A DNA stretch of 64,000 nt from Acidobacterium sp. (GTDB lineage: Bacteria; Acidobacteriota; Vicinamibacteria; Vicinamibacterales; UBA2999). The stretch is from assembly GCA_002737365.1 (NCBI GenBank), contig NSIL01000008.1:1-64000 (forward strand), written 5' to 3'. The notes beneath the pieces are model-generated. The model saw only the letters and a program-made list of their open reading frames with translations. It had not been told where the DNA came from and did no database searches. This document shows positions 19,155-28,222 of the stretch, piece by piece (the first letter of the stretch is position 1; each line of letters opens with the position of its first letter). Both the position numbers and the translations under genes were made by a program.

Positions 19155-19981
19155 GGGCCCGCAAGCGATTCGGCCAGCACTTCCTGGAACCGGCGTGGGT
19201 CGCGAAGGTCGTCAAAGCCGTCGATGCCAAGCCTGAGGAGAGCATTCTCGAGATTGGACCGGGCCGCGCGGCCATCACGCGGCCGCTCGCCGAGCAATGC
19301 GGACGGATGCTGGCGGTCGAAGTAGATCGGGACCTCGCCGCTGAACTTGAGGCCACCAAGCCCGCGAACCTGACGGTGGTGGTCGGCGACGTGCTCGAAG
19401 TCGACCTGGCGGTCGTGCTGTCGGACTGGCTCGGGGCGCCGCTCGGGCCTGGCCACTCCGTGCGCATTGTCGGTAACCTACCCTACAACATCTCGTCGCC
19501 CATCCTGTTCGCCCTGCTCAACCTGGCGGCGACCACGGGCGGTGTGCGCGACGCCATCCTGATGTTGCAGAAGGAGGTCGCTGACCGGCTCGTGGCCAAG
19601 GTGGGCACGGGCGACTATGGCGTGCTGACGGTGCTGACCGCGGTCCATGCCGATGTCACCCGGGTCTTATCGTTGCCACCGGGCGCGTTTCGGCCCGCGC
19701 CACAGGTCCACTCCGCCGTGGTTCGCCTCGCCTTCCGGCCACCTGACGTAGACATTCCTGATATGGCCGGCTTCGTCCGGATGGTCCGGACGACCTTCAC
19801 GCAACGCCGCAAGACCCTGTCGAATGCCTTGAAGCCGTTTGGCCTGGAACGGTCGGTCGCGCCGGTGCAGGCGCTGGCCGCCGCCGGGGTGGACGGACAA
19901 CGGCGTCCAGAGACCCTGAACCTGGCCGAGATGGCCGCCATCTTCCGCGCCTTCCACGGCCACAGATTAAACACAGATTAG
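19151..19981 (+). CDS. rsmA: 16S rRNA (A1518/A1519-N6)-dimethyltransferase
   Basis: KsgA, a late small-subunit biogenesis factor that dimethylates two adenines in helix 45. The 276 residues show KRFGQHFLEPAWVAKVV, the SAM loop LEIGPGRAAITRPLAE, the catalytic NLPYNISSPILF and the C-terminal helical domain with TFTQRRKTLSNALK. The GTG start overlaps the upstream stop. The last residues, RLNTD before the stop, are encoded by a tandem CACAGATTAAA repeat (19961-19980), so the natural C-terminus has been replaced or extended by repeat DNA. Confidence 0.95.
   Translation: MRARKRFGQHFLEPAWVAKVVKAVDAKPEESILEIGPGRAAITRPLAEQCGRMLAVEVDRDLAAELEATKPANLTVVVGDVLEVDLAVVLSDWLGAPLGPGHSVRIVGNLPYNISSPILFALLNLAATTGGVRDAILMLQKEVADRLVAKVGTGDYGVLTVLTAVHADVTRVLSLPPGAFRPAPQVHSAVVRLAFRPPDVDIPDMAGFVRMVRTTFTQRRKTLSNALKPFGLERSVAPVQALAAAGVDGQRRPETLNLAEMAAIFRAFHGHRLNTD
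19961..19980 (+). repeat. CACAGATTAAA short tandem repeat at the rsmA 3' end
   Basis: CACAGATTAAA occurs once in full and once as CACAGATTA, back to back, and supplies the rsmA stop codon. AT-rich units like this stand out sharply against the GC-rich surroundings. Confidence 0.6.
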
Positions 19982-20158
19982 GCACCCACCGGGCGAGCCG
20001 GAAGTTGAAGCTGTGCTATGCTTTCCGACGAAACCCGCCCGTGTTACAGGCGCTCCCAGCGGCCTGAAACAGGTGACCTTGCCGGCTCGCCAGAGTCCAC
20101 GGTTGCCTCGCAGATTTGTCTAGGCGTGTTCGTCACGCCTGGCTGGGGTATCTATCGA

Positions 20159-21850
20159 ATGAGTGTGTCCGTGCCGGCGGCTCTGGCCGCGGCGCTTGCA
20201 GTCGACGTGGTGCCGCTCGGCGGCCTTGGCGAGTTCGGCCTCAACATGATGGCCATCTCGTGTGGGGATACCACCATCGTTGTCGACGCCGGTGCGATGT
20301 TCCCTGAAGCCGATCAACCAGGTGTGGACCTGATCGTGCCAGACCTGGCCTATCTCGAGAGCCGCAAGGGCCAGGTCAAGGCGCTGGTCCTCACCCACGG
20401 TCACGAAGATCACATCGGCGCGGTGCCGTACGTGCTGCCACACATCGACGGCCCGATCTACGGCACCCCGCTGGCGCTGGCGTTTGCGGGCAAGAAGCTG
20501 GAGGAGCACGAGCTCGATCCCAAGACCGTGGCGGTGCGGCCCGGTGACGTCATTACCATCGGCCCGTTCACGCTGGAGTTCATCCGCGTGACGCACAGCA
20601 TGCCCGACTGTGTCGCCATCGTCATCCGGACGCCACAGGGCATCCTCCTGCACACCGGTGACTTCAAGGTCGACCAGACGCCGATGGATGGCGAGGCCTT
20701 CGACCTGCACCGCTTCGCCCAGCTCGGCGCTGAGGGCGTGCTGGCGATGTTCTGTGACAGCACCAACATCGATCGACGCGGCTACACCGGTTCGGAGAAG
20801 GAAGTCGAAGACGGCTTCGAGGAAATCTTCACCAGCACCGAAGGCAAGATTGTCGTCGCGACGTTTTCGTCGAGCCTCTATCGCCTGCAAATCGTCGCCG
20901 ACCTGGCCGCGCAGTTCGATCGTAAACTGGCGTTTGTCGGCCGTGGCATGAACGAGAACTCGGTGATTGCGCAGCGGCTCGGTCACCTGCACCTGCAGTC
21001 AGGCGTGACGATCAAGGACAGCGACGTGCCGATCTTTCCGGCGCAAGACGTGGTGTGCCTGGTCACCGGTTCGCAGGGCGAAGCCAATGCCGCCCTCTCA
21101 CGGATCGCGATTAACGACCACCGGCACGTCAAGCTGGTCGAGGGCGACCGCGTGGTGATCTCGGCCCGCGCGATCCCGGGTAACGAAAAGTCCATCGGCC
21201 GCGTGCTGAACCACATTGCCCGCCGTGGCGTCGACGTGGTGACCGAGTCGAGCAAGCACGTGCACGTCTCCGGTCATGGTTCCGAAGAAGAGCTCAAGCT
21301 GGTGCTGTCGCTCGTGCGGCCAAGGTACTTCGTGCCCATCCACGGCGAGTTTCGACAGCTCGCCCGGCACGCCAAGGTGGCGGGGTTCGTTACTCGTGGA
21401 CTGCCGTCCCCGGTCGAGGTGCTGACTGCCGAGAACGGCGACGTGATCCGGTTCAACGCCGAGGGTGGCGGCATCGTCGACAAGGCGCCGTCCGGTCGCA
21501 TCCTGATTGATGGCACGCGCACTGGCGAGGTCGACGACGAAGTGCTACGCGACCGGCGGCATATCTCCATCGACGGGATCATTATGCCGGTGGTGGCTAT
21601 CAACGGGCGCACTGGCATCATCGAAGGCGTGCCGGAGCTGGTGGCGCGCGGATTTGTGAGCGACGAGAGCACGGCCGACATGCTGATCGAGGGCGCTCGG
21701 GTCGTCAGCAGCGCGATTGCGGAATGCAGCGTTGAAGAACGAACCGACCCAGGTTTGATGAAGGAACGCATTCGCACGGAAGTGCGGCGATTCCTGAAGA
21801 AACGCACGGGCCGGCGGCCAATGGTACTACCGGTAGTGATTGAAATTTGA
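20159..21850 (+). CDS. rnj: ribonuclease J
   Basis: Metallo-beta-lactamase-fold 5'-3' exonuclease and endonuclease for mRNA decay and rRNA maturation. The 563 residues show VDVVPLGGLGEFGLNMM, the zinc motif THGHEDHIGAVPY, HTGDFKVDQTP, the beta-CASP domain (SSLYRLQIVADLA...GRGMNENSVIAQ), HVHVSGHGSEEELK and a C-terminal domain. The ATG at 20159 gives the normal family start; the frame continues upstream for 47 codons without similarity. The preceding 180 bases carry no other gene that I can support. RNase J instead of RNase E is seen in Firmicutes, Actinobacteria, Acidobacteriota and others. Confidence 0.94.
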   Translation: MSVSVPAALAAALAVDVVPLGGLGEFGLNMMAISCGDTTIVVDAGAMFPEADQPGVDLIVPDLAYLESRKGQVKALVLTHGHEDHIGAVPYVLPHIDGPIYGTPLALAFAGKKLEEHELDPKTVAVRPGDVITIGPFTLEFIRVTHSMPDCVAIVIRTPQGILLHTGDFKVDQTPMDGEAFDLHRFAQLGAEGVLAMFCDSTNIDRRGYTGSEKEVEDGFEEIFTSTEGKIVVATFSSSLYRLQIVADLAAQFDRKLAFVGRGMNENSVIAQRLGHLHLQSGVTIKDSDVPIFPAQDVVCLVTGSQGEANAALSRIAINDHRHVKLVEGDRVVISARAIPGNEKSIGRVLNHIARRGVDVVTESSKHVHVSGHGSEEELKLVLSLVRPRYFVPIHGEFRQLARHAKVAGFVTRGLPSPVEVLTAENGDVIRFNAEGGGIVDKAPSGRILIDGTRTGEVDDEVLRDRRHISIDGIIMPVVAINGRTGIIEGVPELVARGFVSDESTADMLIEGARVVSSAIAECSVEERTDPGLMKERIRTEVRRFLKKRTGRRPMVLPVVIEI

Positions 21851-21862
21851 GGAGAGACTGAA

Positions 21863-24202
21863 GTGGCAGCATCTGGATCCGCCCTCTCGCGCCGCGTCAA
21901 TGAGGTGGTTGGCGTCGCGCTGTTTGCGACCACGCTGATCTGGCTGATCGCCCTGGCGACCTACGATCCGAACGACCCGGTGTGGTTCTTCAGCACCGGG
22001 GCGCACGACGTGCCGGCGAACTTCGCCGGCCGCGTCGGGGCGTTCCTCGGCGAGCTGTCGTTCCAGTTACTGGGCTACGCCTCGTACCTGCTGCCGGTCA
22101 TGGTCGCGGTCGCCGGGTGGCACTACTTCTGGTGCACCAAGATCGACGCCGCGTATACCAAGATGACTGGCGCCGCGATGCTGCTGTCGTGCGGCAGTGC
22201 CTTCCTGGGACTGACCCTGGGTCGCGTCGACTTTGGCCCGCGTCCGTTCCGTGCCGGCGGCTACCTCGGTGAATGGCTCGGCGGCTTCATGGCGGAGTAT
22301 CTGAGCCGCACCGGATCGGTGATCGTCATTCTCGCGTTGATCGTGGCCGCGGTGATTATTTCGACCCAGGTCTCGTTCGGCCGAGTGTTCAGCGCGTTGT
22401 TTACCGCCATGCAGGGGCTGGGTTCGCAGGGCGTTGAGTCGCTGCGCCTGTGGCACGAAGAGCGTCGCAAAGCGAAGCAGCGTCGCGAAGTCCTGGTGAA
22501 GTACGGCAAGAAAGACAGTGACAGTGCGGCGAAGGCTGACAAGGTCGAGAAGAAGCCGGCGAGAGTCGAGCGCCCTGAAGCCGTGGCCGCGGCAAGAGAA
22601 CGCATCGCCGCACGAGACCTCGACGACGAAGCGCCGGTGGCTGCTGCCATGCGGACTCCCCCGGTCGTCAAGAAGGCGCCGCCCAAGACACCGATGGCGA
22701 CGTCGCTGCCCTTGCCGGAACCCGATCGCACCGTTGAACGGCGACTCGGGTCGTACTCGTTGCCACCGGTGTCGCTGCTTGATGCCCCGAAGGCCGAGCA
22801 GAAGATCGACGAGCGCGAACTAATGGAGTCGGCGCGCCTGCTCGAGGAGAAGTGCCGCGAGTTCTCGGTCGAAGGCTCGGTCGTCCAGATTCATCCCGGT
22901 CCGGTCGTCACTACGTTCGAGTTCAAGCCCGACGCCGGCGTGAAGTACTCGAAGGTGACCGGCTTGTCTGACGACCTCTGCCTGGCGATGCAGGCCGAGT
23001 CAGTGTTGATCGATCGTATTCCCGGCAAGGCCACCGTCGGCATCCAGATTCCGAATCCGAATCGGGAAGCCATCTCGCTGCGCGAGCTGCTCGAATCAGA
23101 CACCTACAAACGGTCGGCGTCGAAGCTGACTTTTGCGCTCGGCAAGACCATTCACGGTGAACCCTACATGGCCGACCTGGCCACCATGCCCCACTTGCTG
23201 GTCGCCGGTTCGACGGGTTCAGGCAAGTCGGTCGGGCTCAACGCGATTCTCACCAGCATCCTCTACCGCGCGACGCCGGACGATGTGCGGATGATCATGG
23301 TGGATCCGAAGCGCCTTGAGCTGGGCATGTACGAAGACATTCCGCACTTGATGACGCCGGTCGTGGTCGAACCGAAGAAGGCCGCCAACGCGCTGCGCTG
23401 GGCCGTGCGCGAAATGGAAGAACGCTACAAGACGCTGGCGGCGTATGGCGTGCGCAATATCGAACAGTTCAACCGCAACGTGCGCGCGGTGCTCGAGTCG
23501 GGTGAAGTCCCCGAGGAGGGCAAGCCCGACCGTCCACTGCCCTTCATCGTGGTCGTCGTTGATGAACTCGCCGACCTGATGATGGTGGCGGGTAACGAGG
23601 TCGAAGAGTCGATTTGCCGTCTCGCGCAGATGGCCCGTGCTGTTGGCATTCACTTGATTCTCGCCACGCAGCGGCCCTCGGTCGATGTCATCACCGGCCT
23701 GATCAAGGCAAACTTGCCGGCCCGGATCTCGTTCCGCGTCTCCTCGAAGATCGACTCACGCACCATCCTGGACAGCAACGGCGCCGAACAACTGCTCGGC
23801 AAAGGCGACATGTTGTTCCTGCCGCCCGCGTCCTCACGCCACATCAGGCTGCACGGCCCGTACATCTCCGAGCAGGAGTCAGCGCGGGTGGCCAGCTTCC
23901 TGCGTAAGCAGGGCAAGCCGGTGTATGACGAAACCATTACCGAGGAAGCCAAGACCAACAATCAGGAGCTGCTCTACGAGAAGGATGACCTCTACGACGA
24001 GGCGGCGCGCATCGTCGTGCAAGCCGGCCAGGTGTCCATTTCATACCTGCAGCGCAAGATGCGGATTGGCTTCAGCCGCGCGGCTCGTCTGGTCGACATG
24101 ATGGAAGCCGAAGGCCTGGTCTCGCCCGCGACCGGTGGCAAACCGCGTGAGGTCCTGGTGGGCCGCGAGTACTTCGAGGAGGTTGATGCCCAGCTTCGCT
24201 AG
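21863..24202 (+). CDS. ftsK: DNA translocase FtsK/SpoIIIE
   Basis: Septum-bound motor that pumps chromosome ends clear of the division site and aligns dif sites. The 779 residues have four membrane segments in the first 175, a Lys/Glu/Pro linker (about 200-300), the motor with Walker A GSTGSGKS (about 455) and Walker B VVVVDELADLMM, and a C-terminal winged-helix gamma domain (about 710-779, ISYLQRKMRIGFSRAARLVDMME) that reads KOPS-like sites. The GTG start has GGAGAG upstream and follows rnj by 12 bases. The 3' end overlaps the amidase gene by 17 bases. Confidence 0.95.
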   Translation: MAASGSALSRRVNEVVGVALFATTLIWLIALATYDPNDPVWFFSTGAHDVPANFAGRVGAFLGELSFQLLGYASYLLPVMVAVAGWHYFWCTKIDAAYTKMTGAAMLLSCGSAFLGLTLGRVDFGPRPFRAGGYLGEWLGGFMAEYLSRTGSVIVILALIVAAVIISTQVSFGRVFSALFTAMQGLGSQGVESLRLWHEERRKAKQRREVLVKYGKKDSDSAAKADKVEKKPARVERPEAVAAARERIAARDLDDEAPVAAAMRTPPVVKKAPPKTPMATSLPLPEPDRTVERRLGSYSLPPVSLLDAPKAEQKIDERELMESARLLEEKCREFSVEGSVVQIHPGPVVTTFEFKPDAGVKYSKVTGLSDDLCLAMQAESVLIDRIPGKATVGIQIPNPNREAISLRELLESDTYKRSASKLTFALGKTIHGEPYMADLATMPHLLVAGSTGSGKSVGLNAILTSILYRATPDDVRMIMVDPKRLELGMYEDIPHLMTPVVVEPKKAANALRWAVREMEERYKTLAAYGVRNIEQFNRNVRAVLESGEVPEEGKPDRPLPFIVVVVDELADLMMVAGNEVEESICRLAQMARAVGIHLILATQRPSVDVITGLIKANLPARISFRVSSKIDSRTILDSNGAEQLLGKGDMLFLPPASSRHIRLHGPYISEQESARVASFLRKQGKPVYDETITEEAKTNNQELLYEKDDLYDEAARIVVQAGQVSISYLQRKMRIGFSRAARLVDMMEAEGLVSPATGGKPREVLVGREYFEEVDAQLR

Positions 24203-25880
24203 TCCGTGCCCGGTCGTCGCGGCGCTGGCGCTCGCCATGGCGGTCGTGGTGTCGGCGCCGGCCCAGGCGCAGACGGCGCAGGAACGTTACGAATCGGCGA
24301 TCGAGCGCGACGAGAAGGTTCGGGCCCTCCTGGCGACCGGCGCCGGGGCGCCCCCAGCCGAGGTCATCTCGCAGGCGAGCAGGGTGATGACCTCGTTCGA
24401 AGCGCTGGTGCGACGCTTCCCGACCAGCGGCTATGCCGACAACGCGTTGTGGCAGGCGGCGAGCCTGGCGGATGCCGCCTTCCAGAAGTTCAGCCGCCCG
24501 GAGGAGCAAGAGCGGGCCGTCTCGTTCTATCGCTGGCTCGTGACCGAGTATCCCACTAGCTCGCTGGTGAAACGCGCCAACCAGCAACTGACTGCCCTGG
24601 CGAAGCCTGGACCCGCGACGGCGCTGCCAGCACCTGCCCCGGCCATGCCGGCGCCGGCCGTGGCGGTGGCGGCACCTGCGCCGCCAGCGGCAACGCTGAC
24701 CGGCATTCAGCGCACGGTGCTACCCGACACGGTCCGGATCACGCTCGAGCTCGACCGCGAAGTTGCCTACCGCGAGGAACGAATTGCCGGACCGGCCCGG
24801 CTCTTCTTCGACCTCAAAGGTGTGCAACTGACACCGGCGCTGACCGACAAGGTGCTGACCTATCCCGGTGATATCGTCAGCAAGATTCGAGTGGGCCGCC
24901 ATCCCGATTCCACGGTGCGCGTGGTCCTGGATCTCGAGGAGGTGTCGCGTTACAGCGTGTTCACGCTCTACAGCCCGTTCCGCCTGGTGATTGATGCCGA
25001 ACGCGCCGTCAAGCGCACGGTGGCGAGCCCGATCACCGTCGCGCCCGGTTCAATTGCGCCCGAGCCGCCATTGGTGGTGGCGGCGTCTCCAACCGAGATT
25101 CCCCAGCCGTCGCTGGCATCGCCGTCCGTGCCCACCGCGAATAGCGCCGGAGGCTTCTCGATGGCCCGGCAACTCGGCCTCGGCGTCTCGCGCATCGTCA
25201 TCGATCCCGGCCACGGCGGTCACGATCCCGGCGTGTTGGGCAAAGGGCTGAACGAAGCAACCCTGGTGCTGGACGTGGCGCTACGCCTGGAGAAGCTACT
25301 GCTGAAAGAACCGGGGCTCGAAGTGGTGCTGACGAGACGCACCGACGTCTATATTCCGCTCGAGGAACGAACTGAGCTGGCCAATCGCGAGAGCGCCGAC
25401 ATGTTCCTGTCGATCCACGCCAACGCCAGCCGCAACGAGGCGGCCAAGGGCATTGAAACCTACTTCCTGAGTTTTGCCTCGTCGCCAGAAGCCGAAGCGG
25501 TGGCGGCGCGCGAGAACTCCGCGTCGTCGCGCGAGATGCACCAGTTGCCCGACATCATCAAAGCCATCACGCTCAATAACAAGCTCGACGAGTCACGCGA
25601 TCTGGCCACCATGGTGCAGGAGTCGCTGGTCACGTCACTGCGCAAGAGCAACAAGGAGATCCGCAGCCGCGGTGTGAAGAAGGCGCCGTTTGTCGTGTTG
25701 ATCGGCGCGGCGATGCCCAGCGTCCTGGCTGAGATATCGTTCGTCAGCAATAAGCAGGAACTGTCGCTGCTTAAGACCAACGCCTACAAGCAAAAGATTG
25801 CCGAGTCGCTGTTCAACGCGGTGATGCGGTATCGGAAATCGCTCAAGGGCCAGACCACCATGGCTTCGCAGGAACGTTAA
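24186..25880 (+). CDS. amiC: N-acetylmuramoyl-L-alanine amidase with AMIN domain
   Basis: Periplasmic amidase that splits septal peptidoglycan during cell separation. The ATG at 24186 has a perfect GGAGG five bases upstream. Order in the 564 residues: signal peptide (VVAALALAMAVVVSAPAQA), a helical TPR/YbgF-like repeat part (about 25-135), an Ala/Pro linker, an AMIN targeting domain (about 165-280), a second linker, and Amidase_3 (about 330-560) with IVIDPGHGGHDPG, the second His in SIHANASRN, and the catalytic Glu in EISFVSN. The N-terminal repeat domain is extra compared with E. coli AmiC. It overlaps ftsK, so both division functions are co-expressed. Confidence 0.92.
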   Translation: MPSFASPCPVVAALALAMAVVVSAPAQAQTAQERYESAIERDEKVRALLATGAGAPPAEVISQASRVMTSFEALVRRFPTSGYADNALWQAASLADAAFQKFSRPEEQERAVSFYRWLVTEYPTSSLVKRANQQLTALAKPGPATALPAPAPAMPAPAVAVAAPAPPAATLTGIQRTVLPDTVRITLELDREVAYREERIAGPARLFFDLKGVQLTPALTDKVLTYPGDIVSKIRVGRHPDSTVRVVLDLEEVSRYSVFTLYSPFRLVIDAERAVKRTVASPITVAPGSIAPEPPLVVAASPTEIPQPSLASPSVPTANSAGGFSMARQLGLGVSRIVIDPGHGGHDPGVLGKGLNEATLVLDVALRLEKLLLKEPGLEVVLTRRTDVYIPLEERTELANRESADMFLSIHANASRNEAAKGIETYFLSFASSPEAEAVAARENSASSREMHQLPDIIKAITLNNKLDESRDLATMVQESLVTSLRKSNKEIRSRGVKKAPFVVLIGAAMPSVLAEISFVSNKQELSLLKTNAYKQKIAESLFNAVMRYRKSLKGQTTMASQER

Positions 25881-26155
25881 GCCCTGAACAGGTTGTGTTG
25901 GTTGCCCCGCGCCTCGATGATGGTGATGGCGTGCCTGGATCGGTACCAGATGTAGAGAACGCCGGCGAGCAGCCCTGCCGCCACCGCCGCGATCATGATC
26001 ACGCCGATCAGGCCAAAGGCCGCCACTGAGACATCGATCATGCCGAGCTCTTTCGACGGGTCATCGGTCACCACCTGGACGATGGTGACGGTCGGCGTTG
26101 ACTGAGGGGCCTGCACCACTTGATTAGATACCGGGAAGGCCAGCGCGGGCGACAT
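25877..26155 (-). CDS. small single-pass membrane protein, unknown
   Basis: A 92-residue protein with one strong membrane segment (FGLIGVIMIAAVAAGLLAGVLYIW, about 47-70), followed by RSRHAITIIEARGNQHNLFRA. The start overlaps the end of pepA by 32 bases, and the stop overlaps the convergent amidase stop by 4 bases. I do not recognise the family. The frame is open only here, and hydrophobicity and codon use look genuine. Confidence 0.6.
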   Translation of the reverse strand: MSPALAFPVSNQVVQAPQSTPTVTIVQVVTDDPSKELGMIDVSVAAFGLIGVIMIAAVAAGLLAGVLYIWYRSRHAITIIEARGNQHNLFRA

Positions 26156-27629
26156 CCACCAAGGTGCGAATCATGGTGCCGGTCGCGCCCTTCGGCTGCC
26201 AGGGCTTGCTCTCTTCGGCCCAGGCGGTCCCGGCAATGTCCAGGTGGGCCCACGGGCCGTCGCCCGCAAACTCCTTCAGGAACATCGCCGCGGTAACAGC
26301 CCCGGCCGGCCGGCCGGGGCTGTTCACCATGTCAGCAATTTCACTCTTCAGTTGTTCGCGATAGTCGTCGAACAGTGGCAGCGGCCACAGCTTTTCGCCA
26401 GCCCGGACGGCGGCCGCGCGAATGTGGTTTACCCACGGATCGGGCGTGCCGAACAACCCGGTGGTGGTCTTGCCGAGGGCGACGACGATGGCGCCGGTGA
26501 GCGTGGCGACATCAATGACGTGCGTGGCGCCGAGCTGGCGCGCGTACCACAAGGCGTCGCCGAGGATGAGTCGCCCTTCCGCATCGGTATTGTTCACTTC
26601 CACCGTCAAACCGGAGGCGCTGCGAAGAATGTCACCGGGCTTGGTCGCCTTGCCGCCCGGCATGTTCTCGGTCATCGGCACGACGGCGATGGCATTGATC
26701 GGCAATTGCTGGAGCGCGATGGATCGCAAGGCCGCGACGACGGTCGCGCCACCGGCCATGTCGTCCTTCATGCGCTCCATGCCATCGGCCGGCTTCAGCG
26801 AGATGCCGCCGGTGTCGAACGTCACGCCCTTCCCGACCAGGCCGAGCGTGGGGCCCGTCGGCGCCGAGGCCGGCGCGTACCGCAGCACCAGCAGGCGTGG
26901 CGGCTCGATGCTGCCACGAGAGACGCCGAGCAGCATCCCCATACCGAGCGCCGCGATGGCGTGTTCGTCGAGCACTTCGGCGGTTATGCCGGGGACCGCC
27001 GCCAGGGCCTGCGCTTTTTCCGCGAGGATGCGCGGCGTGAGGTAATTTCCCGGCTCATTCACCAGCACTCGCGCGGCGTTAATCGACTCGCCTGTCGCAC
27101 GGCCGGTGGCCGCTGCCGTGGTGGTGTCAGGACCGCTGAGAATGACGGCATCCTTGATGAAGAACTGGCGGTCGTTGCGGCTTTTGTAGACGCCGTTGTC
27201 GAAGTTCGCGACGACGATGCCTTCGGCGATCACCTCGACGCGCGCCGCCGTCGACAACGTGCCGGCCTCGACATCGGCCCAGGCAATCCGGCCAAGGTGC
27301 TGATGCCGCGCCGCCTGGGCCGCAGTCGCGGCCATGCGCCGCACGCGCTCGGCATCGATCTCGGCCCTTGGGCCGCCGCCGACAAACATCACGCGCGCCG
27401 TGCGCCAGTCCTGGGCGAGCCGTCGCAACACCAAGGTTTCGCAGGCTTTAGCAGTGAACTCCCCGCGGTCCAGCGCTGAGCTCAGGTCGCCCCCAAAGAT
27501 CGCGTCGTAGGCGGCCACTGTCGCTGCCGTGTGGTCCTGGGCGATCGGGATGATGATGAGGTCGGCGTCGGTGGCGCCAATGGCGGCGCTGCTGACCGAG
27601 AGGCGAGGCACTTCGTATGGGACCTGCAT
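26124..27629 (-). CDS. pepA: leucyl aminopeptidase (M17)
   Basis: Cytosolic hexameric two-metal exopeptidase. The 501 residues hold a variable N-terminal macro-like domain and the catalytic domain with GLVGKGVTFDTGGISLKP (first metal Lys/Asp), DDMAGGATVVAA, and the family signature NTDAEGRLILGD. The region WAHLDIAGTAW also fits. Length is normal. It diverges from a secreted protein gene across 45 bases. A regulatory role (as in E. coli PepA/XerA) cannot be judged from this sequence. Confidence 0.94.
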   Translation of the reverse strand: MQVPYEVPRLSVSSAAIGATDADLIIIPIAQDHTAATVAAYDAIFGGDLSSALDRGEFTAKACETLVLRRLAQDWRTARVMFVGGGPRAEIDAERVRRMAATAAQAARHQHLGRIAWADVEAGTLSTAARVEVIAEGIVVANFDNGVYKSRNDRQFFIKDAVILSGPDTTTAAATGRATGESINAARVLVNEPGNYLTPRILAEKAQALAAVPGITAEVLDEHAIAALGMGMLLGVSRGSIEPPRLLVLRYAPASAPTGPTLGLVGKGVTFDTGGISLKPADGMERMKDDMAGGATVVAALRSIALQQLPINAIAVVPMTENMPGGKATKPGDILRSASGLTVEVNNTDAEGRLILGDALWYARQLGATHVIDVATLTGAIVVALGKTTTGLFGTPDPWVNHIRAAAVRAGEKLWPLPLFDDYREQLKSEIADMVNSPGRPAGAVTAAMFLKEFAGDGPWAHLDIAGTAWAEESKPWQPKGATGTMIRTLVDVARAGLPGI

Positions 27630-27674
27630 GTTGAGTTAGACTTCCTTTGCACCCCGCCTGCGGGGAACTTTGCC

Positions 27675-28121
27675 ATGCAACTACATACAGGCGTCGCTTA
27701 CGTCGCACTCCTGGCGTTCAGCGCTTTACTGACCGTCCCGAATGCCCTGCAGGCCCGTGCGCAAGGCGGCATCAAGCGCCCTAGTTTATCACTCAAGGTA
27801 ACGCCGTCGGTGGCGTTCGCGCCCGCACGGGTGGTGGTAGTGGCCGAGGTGAAGGGTGCGGCTGACGACAACGAGGAGTTCTACTGCCCCACCGTCGAGT
27901 GGGAGTGGGGTGACTTCACGGCCTCAACTGCCGAAGCCGACTGCGAGCCGTACGAAGCCGGCAAGAGCCAGATCCGCCGGCGCTACACGGTTGAGCATCA
28001 ATATAAGAACCCCGGTAGCTTTCGGATTCGCCTGGCGCTGAAGAAGGGCGACAAGGTGATTGGCAGCTCGAACACCCTGGTCCAGGTGCGCCCGGGTCTT
28101 GGCGACCCGGGCGGTCAGTAA
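27675..28121 (+). CDS. secreted PKD/Ig-like single-domain protein
   Basis: A 148-residue protein with a signal peptide (hydrophobic about 8-22, cleavage near ARAQ) and one immunoglobulin-like domain. SLKVTPSVAFAPARVVVVAEV opens it; WEWGDFTASTAEADCEPYE resembles the PKD WDFGDG-type turn, and YTVEHQYKNPGSFRIRLALKKG is the closing PKD pattern. Two cysteines (CPTVEWEW... and ADCEPYE) could form a disulfide across that loop. Function is unknown; a surface or periplasmic binding role is likely. It ends convergent to the membrane protein gene. Confidence 0.75.
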   Translation: MQLHTGVAYVALLAFSALLTVPNALQARAQGGIKRPSLSLKVTPSVAFAPARVVVVAEVKGAADDNEEFYCPTVEWEWGDFTASTAEADCEPYEAGKSQIRRRYTVEHQYKNPGSFRIRLALKKGDKVIGSSNTLVQVRPGLGDPGGQ

Positions 28122-28160
28122 GCCACGCTCGCAGCCTGAGGTGCCGAATCGGTCGCGATC

Positions 28161-28182
28161 GGTGGCGGCAACGTGTGCCACC
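28161..28182. terminator. hairpin between convergent genes
   Basis: GGTGGC (28161-28166) pairs with GCCACC (28177-28182) around ten bases, in the 101-base gap between two convergent genes. There is no U-tract. It could act on either strand as a weak or Rho-assisted terminator. Confidence 0.3.
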
Positions 28183-28222
28183 GTCCGAGGCCGGTCAGAA
28201 TCGCGGCGCCCAAGCCGACCGT

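Noticed and set aside
26244-27479. A 411-codon plus-strand frame inside pepA
   Set aside because: Antisense to M17 catalytic motifs; His/Arg/Asp-rich shadow translation.
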